DNA of 64,000 bases from NCBI GenBank assembly GCA_030523275.1, contig JAUNIX010000008.1, forward strand, positions 1-64,000, read 5' to 3'. The notes below the pieces were generated by a model that had not been told where the DNA came from, did not search any database, and worked only from the letters and a program-made list of their open reading frames with translations. Origin of the DNA: Lachnospiraceae bacterium (lineage in GTDB: Bacteria > Bacillota > Clostridia > Lachnospirales > Lachnospiraceae). The first letter of the stretch is position 1. Every line of letters begins with the position of its first letter. Shown one piece after another: positions 10,021 through 18,990 of this stretch. The translations under genes were made by a program, and so were the position numbers.

Positions 10021-11001
10021 ATGTTACAAATAAAAAAAGAAATACCATGTTCGATCACCCACTCACTAAAACCAGATTCCTTCTTTTTAGCTTTGGATAC
10101 AACCGGATTTCAGGCAGAAGTATCTGCTATTTCTATGATTGGAATTGCCATTCCAGTTGATCATCAAACAATCACTATTTATCAGTGGTTCAACGAAAAT
10201 GGAATGGAACAACAAGAAATTTTGTCCTCTTTTTTTCAGTACATAAAACATAAAAAATATGTGATTACCTATTATGGAAATCGATTTGCACTTCCATTCC
10301 TGGATAAAAAAAGTGCAGAATACGGACTTTCCAACCCTCTTTCTACTATAATATCAGAAGACTACTATGCTATTATGCGTACAATGCGACCAATTTTAGG
10401 ACTTCCATCCTGCAAACAAGCTACCATTGAATCTTATTTTCAATGTAAACGCACAAACCCCCTTGTCGGCAAAAAATTAGTCAAACAATACCAAACATAT
10501 GTAAAAAATCCAAACGATGCTATCAAAGATGCTCTGTTGTTGCATAATCAGGAAACATTAGAAATCTTATGCAGTCTGACTTCTATTTTGTCATATCAGG
10601 ATCTGCAAAATGGAAAAATCCATGACTGCAAGATTGAAAATGTGGCAAATAACTATATTTCATTTACATTTGCCCTCCCATCAACACTCTTGAAACCCAT
10701 GGATTATACAAAAAACTATATTCAATTGCATGTCATCAAACATCAGGGACAACTTTTGATACCAGTCGATCCAAATGGCCTTGTTAAACACTATTATCCA
10801 AATCCAAAGGATTACTATTATCTACCAGTCGAGGATTATGCAATCCACAAAAGTCTCGCTTCTTTTGTATCAAATAATTACCGACAAAAAGCCACGCTAG
10901 ATACCTGCTATGAAAAAATATCAATCCAACACCCTGCTTTCAAGAAAGAACCTACTTTAAAGCAATTTCTTTCTGATACATTATGCTATTTATTTAAATA
11001 A
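10021..11001 (+). CDS. RNase H-like (YprB-type) protein with degenerate active site
   Basis: The 326-residue product resembles the ribonuclease H-like / DEDD exonuclease fold of the YprB family. LALDTTGF near residues 23-30 aligns with the usual DIETTG motif, [10 protein letters not shown] (84-93) aligns with the N-G-x-x-F-D-x-P-F motif, and HNQETLEIL (175-183) aligns with the final H-N-x-x-D motif. Acidic residues expected at the first and second motifs are replaced by A24 and A90, so catalysis may be lost or changed. The C-terminal half has no recognised domain. It is transcribed alone from its own promoter and ends with an 8-bp convergent overlap with the DUF445 gene. Confidence 0.65.
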   Translation: MLQIKKEIPCSITHSLKPDSFFLALDTTGFQAEVSAISMIGIAIPVDHQTITIYQWFNENGMEQQEILSSFFQYIKHKKYVITYYGNRFALPFLDKKSAEYGLSNPLSTIISEDYYAIMRTMRPILGLPSCKQATIESYFQCKRTNPLVGKKLVKQYQTYVKNPNDAIKDALLLHNQETLEILCSLTSILSYQDLQNGKIHDCKIENVANNYISFTFALPSTLLKPMDYTKNYIQLHVIKHQGQLLIPVDPNGLVKHYYPNPKDYYYLPVEDYAIHKSLASFVSNNYRQKATLDTCYEKISIQHPAFKKEPTLKQFLSDTLCYLFK

Positions 11002-11890
11002 ATACATTGATGATACCGATGACAAAACCGATCACGGCACCAAGGTTTATGACCGCATTCAACTCCTTTTTCATAATGGATAGGACCAGTTTCTCTAACT
11101 CTGCAACATCCATCTCATTGATCTTATCTTCGACAATCTTACTGATATTGATCTGCTGTAAAAATTGTTGCATTTTATTTCTGACAAAGGCTTCATAACT
11201 AGAAATGACAATCTTCTGGATCGTCTCTTTTTCCTCTAATGCCTTTTCACCATAAACAGCAATCGGTTGATGCAACAAAATATCTGTTTCTTTATCTATT
11301 GCAGAAGCAATAAATAACATGCCATCATTTTCGACATACTCATTGACTTTTTCTTCAATCTTATTTGCAATCGGCCGCAATATATCATCGTTCACCATCA
11401 TCGCCAAAAATGTGCCCTTTATATATTGATTGACAGCCTTTAAAACCTCATCAGACACGACATTTCCCAGATTCATCACTTTTAAATATTTTTCAATCGT
11501 ATCTACAATCATATTATCGATGTCGTCTTTTTTCTCATCTATCTTTTCCGAAGCCATATATTGACACAGTACTTCATGAAGAGAGTCTGTATTTGTTGAC
11601 TGATCTTCAACAAACTCTCTAACTCCTTCCGAAACTTTATTTTTCATATCGTCGGAAAGTAAATTTTCAATCAACACATCTTCTGTCAAAAGTTGCTCAC
11701 CAACTGTTGTTCCAATTGCTTTTGCCAATCTTGACTGACCTTTTGGAATTAAACCCGGGGTAAAGGGCAATGTAAAATTACCTATTTTTATTGCATGCAA
11801 CGGGCGAAACAGCATGTGTACAGCAATACTATTTGTAAAATATCCAATGATGGCCCCGACAATTGGACCAGCAAGCATACTTAAGTTCAT
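10994..11890 (-). CDS. DUF445 family membrane protein (YheB-like)
   Basis: The 298-residue protein starts with a hydrophobic segment ([20 protein letters not shown]), continues with the conserved LFRP...[10 protein letters not shown] block of the DUF445/YheB family, has a long helical middle, and ends in a second membrane helix (residues 280-298). That leaves a hairpin-like topology with both ends in the membrane. Function is unknown; some relatives have been linked to spores. An AGAGGA site precedes the ATG. Confidence 0.85.
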   Translation of the reverse strand: MNLSMLAGPIVGAIIGYFTNSIAVHMLFRPLHAIKIGNFTLPFTPGLIPKGQSRLAKAIGTTVGEQLLTEDVLIENLLSDDMKNKVSEGVREFVEDQSTNTDSLHEVLCQYMASEKIDEKKDDIDNMIVDTIEKYLKVMNLGNVVSDEVLKAVNQYIKGTFLAMMVNDDILRPIANKIEEKVNEYVENDGMLFIASAIDKETDILLHQPIAVYGEKALEEKETIQKIVISSYEAFVRNKMQQFLQQINISKIVEDKINEMDVAELEKLVLSIMKKELNAVINLGAVIGFVIGIINVFI

Positions 11891-11941
11891 AAAGCATTCC
11901 TCTTTTCTCTTTTTGTATCATGATAAAACTATTATTTACCC

Positions 11942-11969
11942 ATTATAATTTTTTTTCAAAAAAAATCAA
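11942..11969 (-). promoter_or_regulatory. promoter of the DUF445 gene
   Basis: On the minus strand, TTGATT (11964-11969) is 16 bp from TATAAT (11942-11947). It lies about 50 bp before the ATG at 11890. Confidence 0.6.
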
Positions 11970-12023
11970 TCCTATTTTATATTTTTTTGCTTTCAGGAAA
12001 TACTAATCTGGGAGGGAAATACA

Positions 12024-12227
12024 ATGAAACCGCAAAAAGACAAATCTAAGAAACAACAACAAAAACTTATTGACAAACAACTTGACCAGACATTTTTTAA
12101 TGAAAGCAATACGTCCTCAACCACAGAATGTACTGGTTTGATGTATCGTCCACCATTTTCTGAGTATGAGGAAGAATCATATGATGAAATTTATCATTTT
12201 CTTCCTCCATCAGATACTTTCAGTTGA
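12024..12227 (+). CDS. 67-residue hypothetical protein
   Basis: No family is recognised. The protein has a very basic, Gln/Lys-rich N-terminus (residues 1-18), a polar Ser/Thr middle, and an acidic, Tyr-rich C-terminal half (EYEEESYDEIYHF). It has no membrane segment and only one Cys (residue 38). A strong GGGAGGG site 8 bases before the ATG supports translation. Its last codons overlap the -35 element of the next promoter, so it is probably a separate short transcript. A small cytoplasmic or spore-type protein is possible but not shown. Confidence 0.7.
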   Translation: MKPQKDKSKKQQQKLIDKQLDQTFFNESNTSSTTECTGLMYRPPFSEYEEESYDEIYHFLPPSDTFS

Positions 12228-12252
12228 CAAATCCTTTTTGTCAGCATATAAT
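12224..12252 (+). promoter_or_regulatory. consensus promoter of the NiCo riboswitch-CDF unit
   Basis: Perfect TTGACA (12224-12229), 17-bp spacer, and perfect TATAAT (12247-12252). Transcription should begin near 12259, about 33 bases before the aptamer. Such a strong promoter suits a gene controlled by attenuation rather than by initiation. Confidence 0.93.
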
Positions 12253-12290
12253 GTGTAGAAACTCTTTGCACTGCATATTTAGCTACAGTA

Positions 12291-12377
12291 CAAACTGAAC
12301 AGGCCAGGCAAATGCCGTTGGAGCCGGGTCACGAACGTGACAGTGGACACATCTATCTCATCCACGGGACAGTAGTT
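12291..12377 (+). promoter_or_regulatory. NiCo (czcD) riboswitch aptamer
   Basis: The RNA matches the NiCo four-stem plan. A closing arm ACTGAACAGG is followed by a hairpin (GGCA-AA-TGCC, 12307-12316), the junction GGAGCCGGG, a second hairpin (GTCAC/GTGAC, 12328-12341), a third stem (GTGGA 12343-12347 with TCCAC 12361-12365), and the conserved GGGACAG that returns to the closing stem. Known NiCo switches sense Ni2+ or Co2+ and control heavy-metal exporters, and the downstream gene is a cation efflux protein. The third stem and closing arm share bases with the terminator that follows, so metal binding should favour readthrough. Confidence 0.9.
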
Positions 12378-12408
12378 ACTAATTACTGCTTCGTGGATGT
12401 TTTTTATT
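12359..12408 (+). terminator. NiCo riboswitch expression-platform terminator
   Basis: CATCCACG (12359-12366) pairs with CGTGGATG (12392-12399). An inner stem AGTAGTT/AATTACT lies between them, and a T-run follows from 12400. The 5' arm overlaps the aptamer's last stem and its GGGACAG segment, giving mutually exclusive folds. Confidence 0.92.
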
Positions 12409-12441
12409 TCATAGGAAATTACGTTATAATTTCTATGAAAC
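12407..12441 (+). repeat. palindromic intergenic repeat, copy 1
   Basis: A 35-bp imperfect palindrome with arms TTTCATAGGAAATTA and TAATTTCTATGAAA, beginning inside the T-run of the NiCo terminator. Near-identical or related copies, in the opposite orientation, are found at 26358-26393, 26575-26646 and 26302-26335. Confidence 0.8.
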
Positions 12442-12515
12442 AAAAATAGAAACGCCTCACACGAGAGCAAGCAGTATAGAGTTATCACTTAACACATTTT
12501 AAGGAGGTAACATTT

Positions 12516-13457
12516 ATGAAAAATCAATCTACAAATCAAAACACCAAAAATGAACAATCAGTCATAAAGACGACTGATTTTGAACAGACCGCCAGAAAAA
12601 TATCATTTGTCAGTATCATCGGCAATATTTTACTCTCAGCTTTTAAATTTTTTGCTGGAGTTTTTGCTCATTCGGGAGCTATGATCAGTGATGCTGTTCA
12701 CTCTGCATCTGATGTCTTTAGCAGCATAATCGTCCTAGTCGGCATTCATCTCTCCTCAAAGGAATCAGATAAAGATCATCCTTATGGACATGAACGCTTG
12801 GAATGTGTTGCTGCAATCATACTTGCAACCATTTTATTGATCACTGGACTTGCTATTGGAAAACAGGCAATCAGCACAATCATGTTCAGGCAAAGTGAAA
12901 ATCTATCCATCCCTGGATTTTTGGCATTAATTGCAGCCGTTATTTCTATCGTTACCAAAGAAATGATGTTTTGGTACACAAAAATAAACGCAGAGCGAAT
13001 TGATTCCAGTGCTTTACTTGCAGATGCATGGCATCATCGATCAGATTCTTTATCTTCGATCGGTGCTTTGATCGGCATTGCTGGTGCACGAATGGGATTT
13101 CCTATCCTTGATCCGATTGCCAGTCTTGCCATCTGTTTTTTCATTGCCAAAGCTGCTTATGAAATATTTATGGATGCTATCGATAAAATGGTCGATCACT
13201 CCTGTGATGAAGCTTTTGAACAGGAGCTTTTTGACTGTGCGATCGTCGAACCCGGCGTACTTAGCATTGATATGCTGCATACACGTATGTTTGGAAACAA
13301 AATATATGTCGATTTAGAAATCGGAGCGGATGCCAATATTTCACTAAAAGCATCCCATGAGATTGCGGAACGTGTACATAACACGATTGAAACTGCTTTT
13401 CCTAAAGTAAAGCATATCATGGTGCATGTGAATCCAATTGATGTTACAAAGGGATAA
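12516..13457 (+). CDS. cation diffusion facilitator (CDF) metal exporter, probably Ni/Co
   Basis: Membrane antiporter that exports divalent metals. The 313-residue protein has six membrane segments and a C-terminal cytoplasmic metal-sensing domain (from about residue 215). The metal site is read as H62-x3-D66 in the second membrane helix (HSASD) and H173-x3-D177 in the fifth (HHRSD), an HD-HD arrangement. The upstream NiCo riboswitch points to nickel or cobalt rather than zinc or iron as the physiological cargo. AAGGAGG precedes the start. It is a single-gene unit ending at the terminator 13477-13507. Confidence 0.93.
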   Translation: MKNQSTNQNTKNEQSVIKTTDFEQTARKISFVSIIGNILLSAFKFFAGVFAHSGAMISDAVHSASDVFSSIIVLVGIHLSSKESDKDHPYGHERLECVAAIILATILLITGLAIGKQAISTIMFRQSENLSIPGFLALIAAVISIVTKEMMFWYTKINAERIDSSALLADAWHHRSDSLSSIGALIGIAGARMGFPILDPIASLAICFFIAKAAYEIFMDAIDKMVDHSCDEAFEQELFDCAIVEPGVLSIDMLHTRMFGNKIYVDLEIGADANISLKASHEIAERVHNTIETAFPKVKHIMVHVNPIDVTKG

Positions 13458-13476
13458 ATTTCTTAATATATAACAC

Positions 13477-13507
13477 AAAAAGCTCTGTGTACAAACAGAG
13501 CTTTTTT
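13477..13507. terminator. bidirectional terminator between the CDF and PTS genes
   Basis: AAAAAGCTCTGT (13477-13488) and ACAGAGCTTTTTT (13495-13507) form a 12-bp stem with a 6-base loop. The T-run on the plus strand and the A-run at its start allow use in both directions, for the convergent genes on either side. Confidence 0.92.
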
Positions 13508-13521
13508 ATCTAGCTGTCTTT

Positions 13522-15603
13522 TTATTTTATCAGTGTCAAAATTTCTTCTTTTTCTAATTCCACTTTAATTTCATTGTAAAAATTTGAATTGCTAACAACA
13601 ATCGGTGTTATAGCCGTATACCCCTCTGCTTTGATTGCCTCCAGATCAAAGGTTGCAACAAGATTTCCTGCCTCTACTTGTTGACCGACTTCTACGAGTA
13701 TATGGAAATATCTCCCGCCTAACCGAACAGTGTCAATTCCAATATGTACAAGAACCTCTGCTCCCAAATCTGACTCGAATACAAGCGCATGTTTTGTATC
13801 AAAGATAGCAGATATCCTTCCATTTACGGGAGCATATACTTTACCATCTGAAGGGTCAATCGCAAATCCCTCACCTAACATTCCCTCTGAGAAAATAGCA
13901 TCCGGAACTTCTTGTAATGGCAATCTTTTTCCTCGCAATGGTGCATATATTTTATCTACAAGTGGTTCTACATACTCTTCTACATAATTAAACGGTATCT
14001 GCCCTTGCTCTGCAAGATACGTTTCTAGATTTGACTTAATAATGGTCACACTCGGTCCATAGATAATCTGTATGCTATCTCCACCTTTCATAATTCCTCT
14101 TGAACCCGTTTCCTTTAAAATCATATCGTCAACCAGATCAACATTTTCTAATGTACATCGAAGTCTCGTTGCACAGCAATCGAGATCAAGTATATTATTC
14201 ACGCCTCCAAGTCCTCTCACAAGAAGAGCAATAAATTCAAATTCCTTTTTATCACTATTATATCTGTGATAATCTTTTCGAGTATACAATCTTGTTTCTT
14301 GTTGATTTTCTTCCCGTCCTGGTGTTTTTAAATCAAATTTCTCAATTAAAAATTTAAATATAAAATAATACAAAAAGAAATAGACAATTCCTACTGGAAT
14401 CATACGAATCCAATCGGTCTTATCGTTTCCCTGCAAAATACCAAAGAAAAAGAAGTCTAACAATCCACCGGAAAAGGTCAAACCAACTGCAATGTTTAGC
14501 ATATGCACAATCATGAACGCGGCACCAGCCAAAACAACCTCAACCACAAAAAGAATAGGCGCTACAAATAAAAAGGAAAACTCAAGTGGTTCTGTGATTC
14601 CTGTTAACATCGAAGTCATTGCTGCAGAAAATAACAAACCACCAGCTACCTTTTTCTTTTCCGGTCTTGCACAGTGGTACATTGCCAAAGCAGCACCTGG
14701 CAAACCGAACATCATTGTGACAAATTTCCCTGTAAAATAGCGACATGCATCCGCACTAAAATGTGTTGTTGCGCCATCAGCAAGTTGTGCAAAGAATATA
14801 TTTTGTCCTCCCTCTACAAGCTGTCCTGCCACAGTCATCGTACCGCCAACACCGGTCTGCCAAAATGGAAGATAAAACACATGATGCAGACCAAAAGGAA
14901 TCAATGCACGTTCTATCATACCAAAGATAAATGTACCAACATATCCTGTACCGGCCACGAGAGTACCCAAAGCAAAAATTCCCTCTTGTACTGTCGGCCA
15001 CAGATAAAACATTATAATTCCGACAAATACATAAACAATCGTGCTAATAATCGGCACAAAACGACTTCCTCCAAAAAAGGCCAATGCATTGGGAAATTTA
15101 ATCCTGTGAAAACGATTATGTAATACCGACACGCCCAAACCAACAATGATACCACCAAAAACTCCCATTTGTAACGTCTGAATTCCTACTGATGTAGTTA
15201 CCATACCTTTTAATACATCAGGAGCCAGAGTTCCATCTGCGCGGATCTGTCCACTACTTGTTAACATAGCATTAATTGAGGCATTCATAACAAAATAAGC
15301 GATAACCGCAGAAAGAGCCGCTACTTCTTTTTCTCTTTTAGCCATGCCAATTGCAATACCAACTGCAAATATAATCGGAAGATTATTAAATAATGCATTA
15401 CCTGCCTGCTTTAAGATTGTCAAAAATGTATTCAGTGGAGTACCAGGTCCTAAAATAGCACTTAAATTATAAGTCGCGATCATAGTAGGGTTTGTCAAAG
15501 AACTTCCAAGGCCAAGAAAAAAACCTGCAATTGGAAGGATTGCAACTGGCAACATAAAGGAACGACCTACACGCTGCAAAATGCCAAAAATATGATTTTT
15601 CAT
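13522..15603 (-). CDS. PTS glucose/N-acetylglucosamine-class EIICBA
   Basis: Fused sugar phosphotransferase: uptake and phosphorylation of a hexose using phosphate from HPr. The order in the 693-residue protein is IIC (residues 1-420, about ten membrane segments, with ITEPLEFSFLFVAP), IIB (CATRLR, active Cys477), and IIA (VHIGIDTV, phospho-acceptor His620). Glucose or N-acetylglucosamine is the likely substrate; the sequence does not separate them. It starts 19 bp after manO, with which it is probably co-transcribed. No RAT or riboswitch was found in front of it. Confidence 0.93.
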   Translation of the reverse strand: MKNHIFGILQRVGRSFMLPVAILPIAGFFLGLGSSLTNPTMIATYNLSAILGPGTPLNTFLTILKQAGNALFNNLPIIFAVGIAIGMAKREKEVAALSAVIAYFVMNASINAMLTSSGQIRADGTLAPDVLKGMVTTSVGIQTLQMGVFGGIIVGLGVSVLHNRFHRIKFPNALAFFGGSRFVPIISTIVYVFVGIIMFYLWPTVQEGIFALGTLVAGTGYVGTFIFGMIERALIPFGLHHVFYLPFWQTGVGGTMTVAGQLVEGGQNIFFAQLADGATTHFSADACRYFTGKFVTMMFGLPGAALAMYHCARPEKKKVAGGLLFSAAMTSMLTGITEPLEFSFLFVAPILFVVEVVLAGAAFMIVHMLNIAVGLTFSGGLLDFFFFGILQGNDKTDWIRMIPVGIVYFFLYYFIFKFLIEKFDLKTPGREENQQETRLYTRKDYHRYNSDKKEFEFIALLVRGLGGVNNILDLDCCATRLRCTLENVDLVDDMILKETGSRGIMKGGDSIQIIYGPSVTIIKSNLETYLAEQGQIPFNYVEEYVEPLVDKIYAPLRGKRLPLQEVPDAIFSEGMLGEGFAIDPSDGKVYAPVNGRISAIFDTKHALVFESDLGAEVLVHIGIDTVRLGGRYFHILVEVGQQVEAGNLVATFDLEAIKAEGYTAITPIVVSNSNFYNEIKVELEKEEILTLIK

Positions 15604-15622
15604 TCTTCCCCAAACTCCTTAT

Positions 15623-15994
15623 TTATTTATGGAAAAATCGTTTTACTCTCCGTCTAAGAACTTGCATAAATGTTAATGATCTAAGCATTTTATCATCTGG
15701 AATATATTTATTGACAGCTCGCAGTACCTTTTTTGGTTCCTTAGTAGAAAATGAAAAATCACCATTCCTTTTTGTGTGAAATGCAAACCGAGGTATTTTT
15801 TTTCCCTTAAACATTACGGATGCGGCAACATATTCCACTTCTTCCCACGGAATTTGAATATAGTCATTAATATTGCGATCATCATAGTATTCAAACCCTT
15901 TATCTCCGACCATAACTTTCCCATAAGATGTCAGGCCATGATAAGAAGTTCCTTTTTCAACTAAATCTATTTTTGTATTTAATGATTCAACCAT
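15623..15994 (-). CDS. manO: ManO, DUF956 family protein of mannose PTS loci
   Basis: The 123-residue cytoplasmic protein matches the DUF956/ManO family, with IDLVEKGTSYHGLTSYGKVM at its start and a conserved IPWEEVEYVAASVMFKGK core. ManO genes accompany mannose-class PTS operons, where the product modulates their expression; its mechanism is poorly known. Here it is separated from the IID gene by a terminator and a GC-rich repeat, and is placed directly before the EIICBA gene. A GGAGAG site precedes the ATG. Confidence 0.85.
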   Translation of the reverse strand: MVESLNTKIDLVEKGTSYHGLTSYGKVMVGDKGFEYYDDRNINDYIQIPWEEVEYVAASVMFKGKKIPRFAFHTKRNGDFSFSTKEPKKVLRAVNKYIPDDKMLRSLTFMQVLRRRVKRFFHK

Positions 15995-16017
15995 AACTAC
16001 TCTCCATTCTATGATTA

Positions 16018-16146
16018 TTTATTTCTGCTTGCCTTGTGCTTTCACGTAAACCAAGCAAAACACGCTTAGCGAGTTTTGCGGGTTCGCGTGCGGCGGCAAA
16101 TGAAAATACAAGCATTTTCGCTTGCCTTGTGCCTTCGCGTAAATGC
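16018..16146 (-). repeat. GC-rich intergenic repeat with internal duplicated 24-mer
   Basis: A 24-bp unit beginning GCTTGCCTTGTGC occurs at 16027-16050 and again at 16120-16143, with two differences. Between them is a hairpin GCAAAAC...GTTTTGC and GC-rich sequence (GCGTGCGGCGGC) unlike the surrounding DNA. It sits between the man operon terminator and manO. Open frames through it are not credible genes. It looks like a remnant of a dispersed intergenic element. Confidence 0.65.
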
Positions 16147-16178
16147 AAAAAAGCCCGGGAGTTACTTCCGGGCTTTTG
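16147..16178 (-). terminator. terminator of the mannose PTS operon
   Basis: GCCCGG (16153-16158) pairs with CCGGGC (16168-16173), extended by A-T pairs. On the minus strand a run of six T follows. It lies 9 bases past the IID stop codon, so manO and the EIICBA gene need readthrough or their own promoter. Confidence 0.9.
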
Positions 16179-16186
16179 AACTATAA

Positions 16187-17101
16187 TTACATTAAACCAA
16201 TAACATGGAATACAACACCGATTACGAATAAAGCGATGATGATAACGATTGGAGAAACATTTTTCTTCAATAACCAGCAGCATAATAATGTTAATAATAA
16301 ACCTGCAAATCCTGGAATTAAAGAATTTAAGTTGTCCTGCAAAGTTGTTACTTTTACTGGATCTAATGCCATACCTGATGCATACTGAGATAATGCTGAC
16401 TGAATACCTGCAGCACCGTCTGGAAGCGCATTCCAATCAATATATGCACCTTCACTTAATGTAACTTTAGATACAACTGGTGTAAAGCTTACACTTACCC
16501 AACGGTCAACTAACGCACCTAATACGAACATACCAAGGATAGAAGCTGCCTTTGTAATTTTTCCTAATAAACCACCAGATAAATCTTTTGTGATAGCTGT
16601 TCCAACATTGTAACCAAATTCCTGTGTATACCACATAAATGCAAAACGAATTACATTCCATAATACGAAGAATAAAATTGGTCCAAGAATGCTTCCGCCC
16701 ATAGCAAGAGAAGCACCTAAAGCACCTAAGATAGGACGAACAGTAAACCAGAATACCGGATCACCAACACCTGCTAAAGGTCCCATCATACCTACTTTAA
16801 CACCCTGAATGGCCTGATCTTGTACATCACTACCATTTGCTTTATCTTCTTCCAAAGCTAATGTAACACCGATGATTGGAGATGCAACATATGGATGTGT
16901 ATTAAAGAATTCAAGATGTCTCTTTAATGCAGCAGTCTGGTCTTCTTTTGTTGTATATAATTTCTTGATCGCTGGGATCATTGCAAAACACCAACCACCA
17001 TTCTGCATACGTTCATAGTTCCAAGAACCTTGAAGGAAGGTGGAACGAAAGCATACAGACATTCTGTCTTTTTTACTTAATGAAATTTTCTTTTCTGCCA
17101 T
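16187..17101 (-). CDS. PTS mannose-class EIID
   Basis: Membrane subunit of the mannose-family PTS permease. The 304-residue protein begins AEKKISLSKKDR and shows the IID hallmark RSTFLQGSWNYERMQ followed by GWCFAMIPAIKKLY. The central GVKVGMMGPLAGVGDPVFW segment and the hydrophobic C-terminus also fit. A TTG six codons upstream falls inside the AAGGAGGAAAAG ribosome site, so the ATG at 17101 is the start. Part of the IIAB-IIC-IID operon. Confidence 0.96.
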   Translation of the reverse strand: MAEKKISLSKKDRMSVCFRSTFLQGSWNYERMQNGGWCFAMIPAIKKLYTTKEDQTAALKRHLEFFNTHPYVASPIIGVTLALEEDKANGSDVQDQAIQGVKVGMMGPLAGVGDPVFWFTVRPILGALGASLAMGGSILGPILFFVLWNVIRFAFMWYTQEFGYNVGTAITKDLSGGLLGKITKAASILGMFVLGALVDRWVSVSFTPVVSKVTLSEGAYIDWNALPDGAAGIQSALSQYASGMALDPVKVTTLQDNLNSLIPGFAGLLLTLLCCWLLKKNVSPIVIIIALFVIGVVFHVIGLM

Positions 17102-17121
17102 TTTCTTTTCCTCCTTCAATC

Positions 17122-17922
17122 TTAATAATCATTCAAAATATCGCCTAATGGGTCACCTGTACCTGTTCCACCACTACTTGAAGAACCACCTTTTTCAGAA
17201 AGTGTAAGATAGATCAAAGCGATACATACGCCAAGTGCTCCTAAAGCGATCAGTGTCAATTCAGAAATTGCTGCTAAAACGAAACCAATTGCAAAGAATG
17301 GCCAAACTTCTGCTGTAGCCATCATGTTGATAACCATTGCATAACCTACAGCAACAACCATACCACCACCGATAGCCATACCATCAGTTAACCATGCAGG
17401 CATAGATTCAAGGAAGTTACGAACAATGTCAGTTGGAATTACTAACAGACATGCTGCTGGAATTGCAATACGAAGACCCTGCATACAGATAGCAAGAATC
17501 TGCCAGATTTCAACTGCTTTAAAATTACCTTTTTCAGCTGCGGCATCCATGAAGTGAACCATAGGTACAGCAAGTGTACGACAAACCATTGTCAAGAATA
17601 AACCAGCTACTGCTAATGGGATAGCGACAGCGATCGCTGTACTAACTCCTGCTTTACCCTGTCCACCAAGAACTAAGATGATTGCAGATGCTACAGATGC
17701 TAAAGCAGCGTCTGGAGCTACGGCTGCACCGATGTTAGCCCAGCCAAGAGCCATCATCTGAAGAGTACCACCTAAGATAACGCATGCTTCTAAGTTACCA
17801 GTTACGAGACCAATTAAAGTACATGCTACCAACGGCTGATGAAATTGGAATTCATCCAAAATTCCTTCCATACCAGCTAAGAAGGCAACTACTACTACCA
17901 ATATCATTGAAATAGCATTCAT
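17122..17922 (-). CDS. PTS mannose-class EIIC
   Basis: Sugar-translocating membrane subunit, 266 residues. It contains the family block GILDEFQFHQPLVACTLIGL and several membrane helices, ending in a short polar Ser/Gly tail. It works with IID in the membrane and receives phosphate chemistry from the IIAB protein. AAGGAGGA precedes the start. Confidence 0.96.
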   Translation of the reverse strand: MNAISMILVVVVAFLAGMEGILDEFQFHQPLVACTLIGLVTGNLEACVILGGTLQMMALGWANIGAAVAPDAALASVASAIILVLGGQGKAGVSTAIAVAIPLAVAGLFLTMVCRTLAVPMVHFMDAAAEKGNFKAVEIWQILAICMQGLRIAIPAACLLVIPTDIVRNFLESMPAWLTDGMAIGGGMVVAVGYAMVINMMATAEVWPFFAIGFVLAAISELTLIALGALGVCIALIYLTLSEKGGSSSSGGTGTGDPLGDILNDY

Positions 17923-17946
17923 TATGTTTTTCCTCCTTCTAAATTA

Positions 17947-18936
17947 TTAACCTAATTCAGCTTTTGCTTTATTAAGAATATCCTCGATATTTTCTGGAGA
18001 ATCGCTTGGGACTTTACGAACATCAAATTTAATTCCTAATTTCTTAAGTTCTTCAAACGTTTCTACATCTTTCTTATCAAAAGATAATACCTTATTTACA
18101 GCAACTTTTCCTTGTGAATGTGCCATAGAACCAACGTTGATTTCTTTGATATCTACTCCACCCTGAATTGCTTTTAAAGCATCCTGTGGTGTTTCAAATA
18201 ATAACATGGCCTTTGTATCGCCAAAACGTGGGTCTTTTGCAACTTCACACATTTTCCAGATTGGAACTACATGGGCTTTTACTCCTGGAGGAGCTGCCTC
18301 AATAATCATCTGTTTACGAAGATCATCTGCTGCTACCGCGTCAGAAACTGCAATAATACGATCTGGATTTACAGCTTTTGTCCATCCAGTTGCAACCTGT
18401 CCGTGTAACAAACGTGTATCAATACGAGCTAAACCGTATTTGATATGTCCATCACCTAAAACAGTTCCTTCTGGAATAGCACCTTGTGGTACATTTGCTG
18501 CTGCAGGAGTCTCTGCTTTTGCGGAAGCTGGTTCCAAAGATTCAGGATAAACCTTAACACCATCTTTAGCACTTCCAACAATCTGAGCTGCAATCTGCTG
18601 TGCTGTCGCACTTTCATCAAAACGAGCACCGTAAGCATCAATTAACATAGGTAAATTCAAACCTGCAACGATTGCCCATTTGTCTTCATGTCCAGCAATG
18701 TAACCATTCGCCTGATTGAATGGAGTACCTCCCCATAAATCAACCAAGATTAATACCTGATCCGGGTCATCAAAAGATGCAACTGCCTCTTCCATCTTTG
18801 CTCTTACGTCTGCTGGACCGTTTTCTGGCATTAATGTTACTGCTGCTACATTTGGCTGTTCTCCAAAAATCATTGAAGCTGACTGTAAAATACCTTTAGA
18901 GAAACCACCATGAGTAGCAAGAATAATTCCTACCAT
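17947..18936 (-). CDS. PTS mannose-class EIIAB
   Basis: Cytoplasmic phosphotransfer protein of the mannose-family PTS. The IIA domain (1-125) carries His9 in ATHGGFS, an Ala/Pro/Glu linker spans about residues 132-155, and the IIB domain has His178 in RIDTRLLHGQV. The fused IIAB form with separate IIC and IID is the ManL-ManM-ManN arrangement, typical for mannose, glucose or glucosamine. The first gene after a LicT-controlled leader; a GGAGG site precedes the ATG. Confidence 0.96.
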   Translation of the reverse strand: MVGIILATHGGFSKGILQSASMIFGEQPNVAAVTLMPENGPADVRAKMEEAVASFDDPDQVLILVDLWGGTPFNQANGYIAGHEDKWAIVAGLNLPMLIDAYGARFDESATAQQIAAQIVGSAKDGVKVYPESLEPASAKAETPAAANVPQGAIPEGTVLGDGHIKYGLARIDTRLLHGQVATGWTKAVNPDRIIAVSDAVAADDLRKQMIIEAAPPGVKAHVVPIWKMCEVAKDPRFGDTKAMLLFETPQDALKAIQGGVDIKEINVGSMAHSQGKVAVNKVLSFDKKDVETFEELKKLGIKFDVRKVPSDSPENIEDILNKAKAELG

Positions 18937-18990
18937 TTACTTTTCCTCCTTTTCTTAAAATAGTCTCTTGGAACCTATTAGTTTTATTTC

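Noticed and set aside
11921..11949. Plus-strand promoter for the 67-residue gene
   Set aside because: TATAAT is present, but the -35 matches at only two positions; the same bases make a better minus-strand promoter.
14674..15123. 149-codon plus-strand frame inside the EIICBA gene
   Set aside because: Antisense to a well-supported gene, no ribosome site, composition unlike a protein.
15987..16436. 149-codon open frame over the GC-rich repeat and the end of the IID gene
   Set aside because: It reads antisense-like, repetitive residues out of frame with IID and has no ribosome site; an artefact of the repeat.
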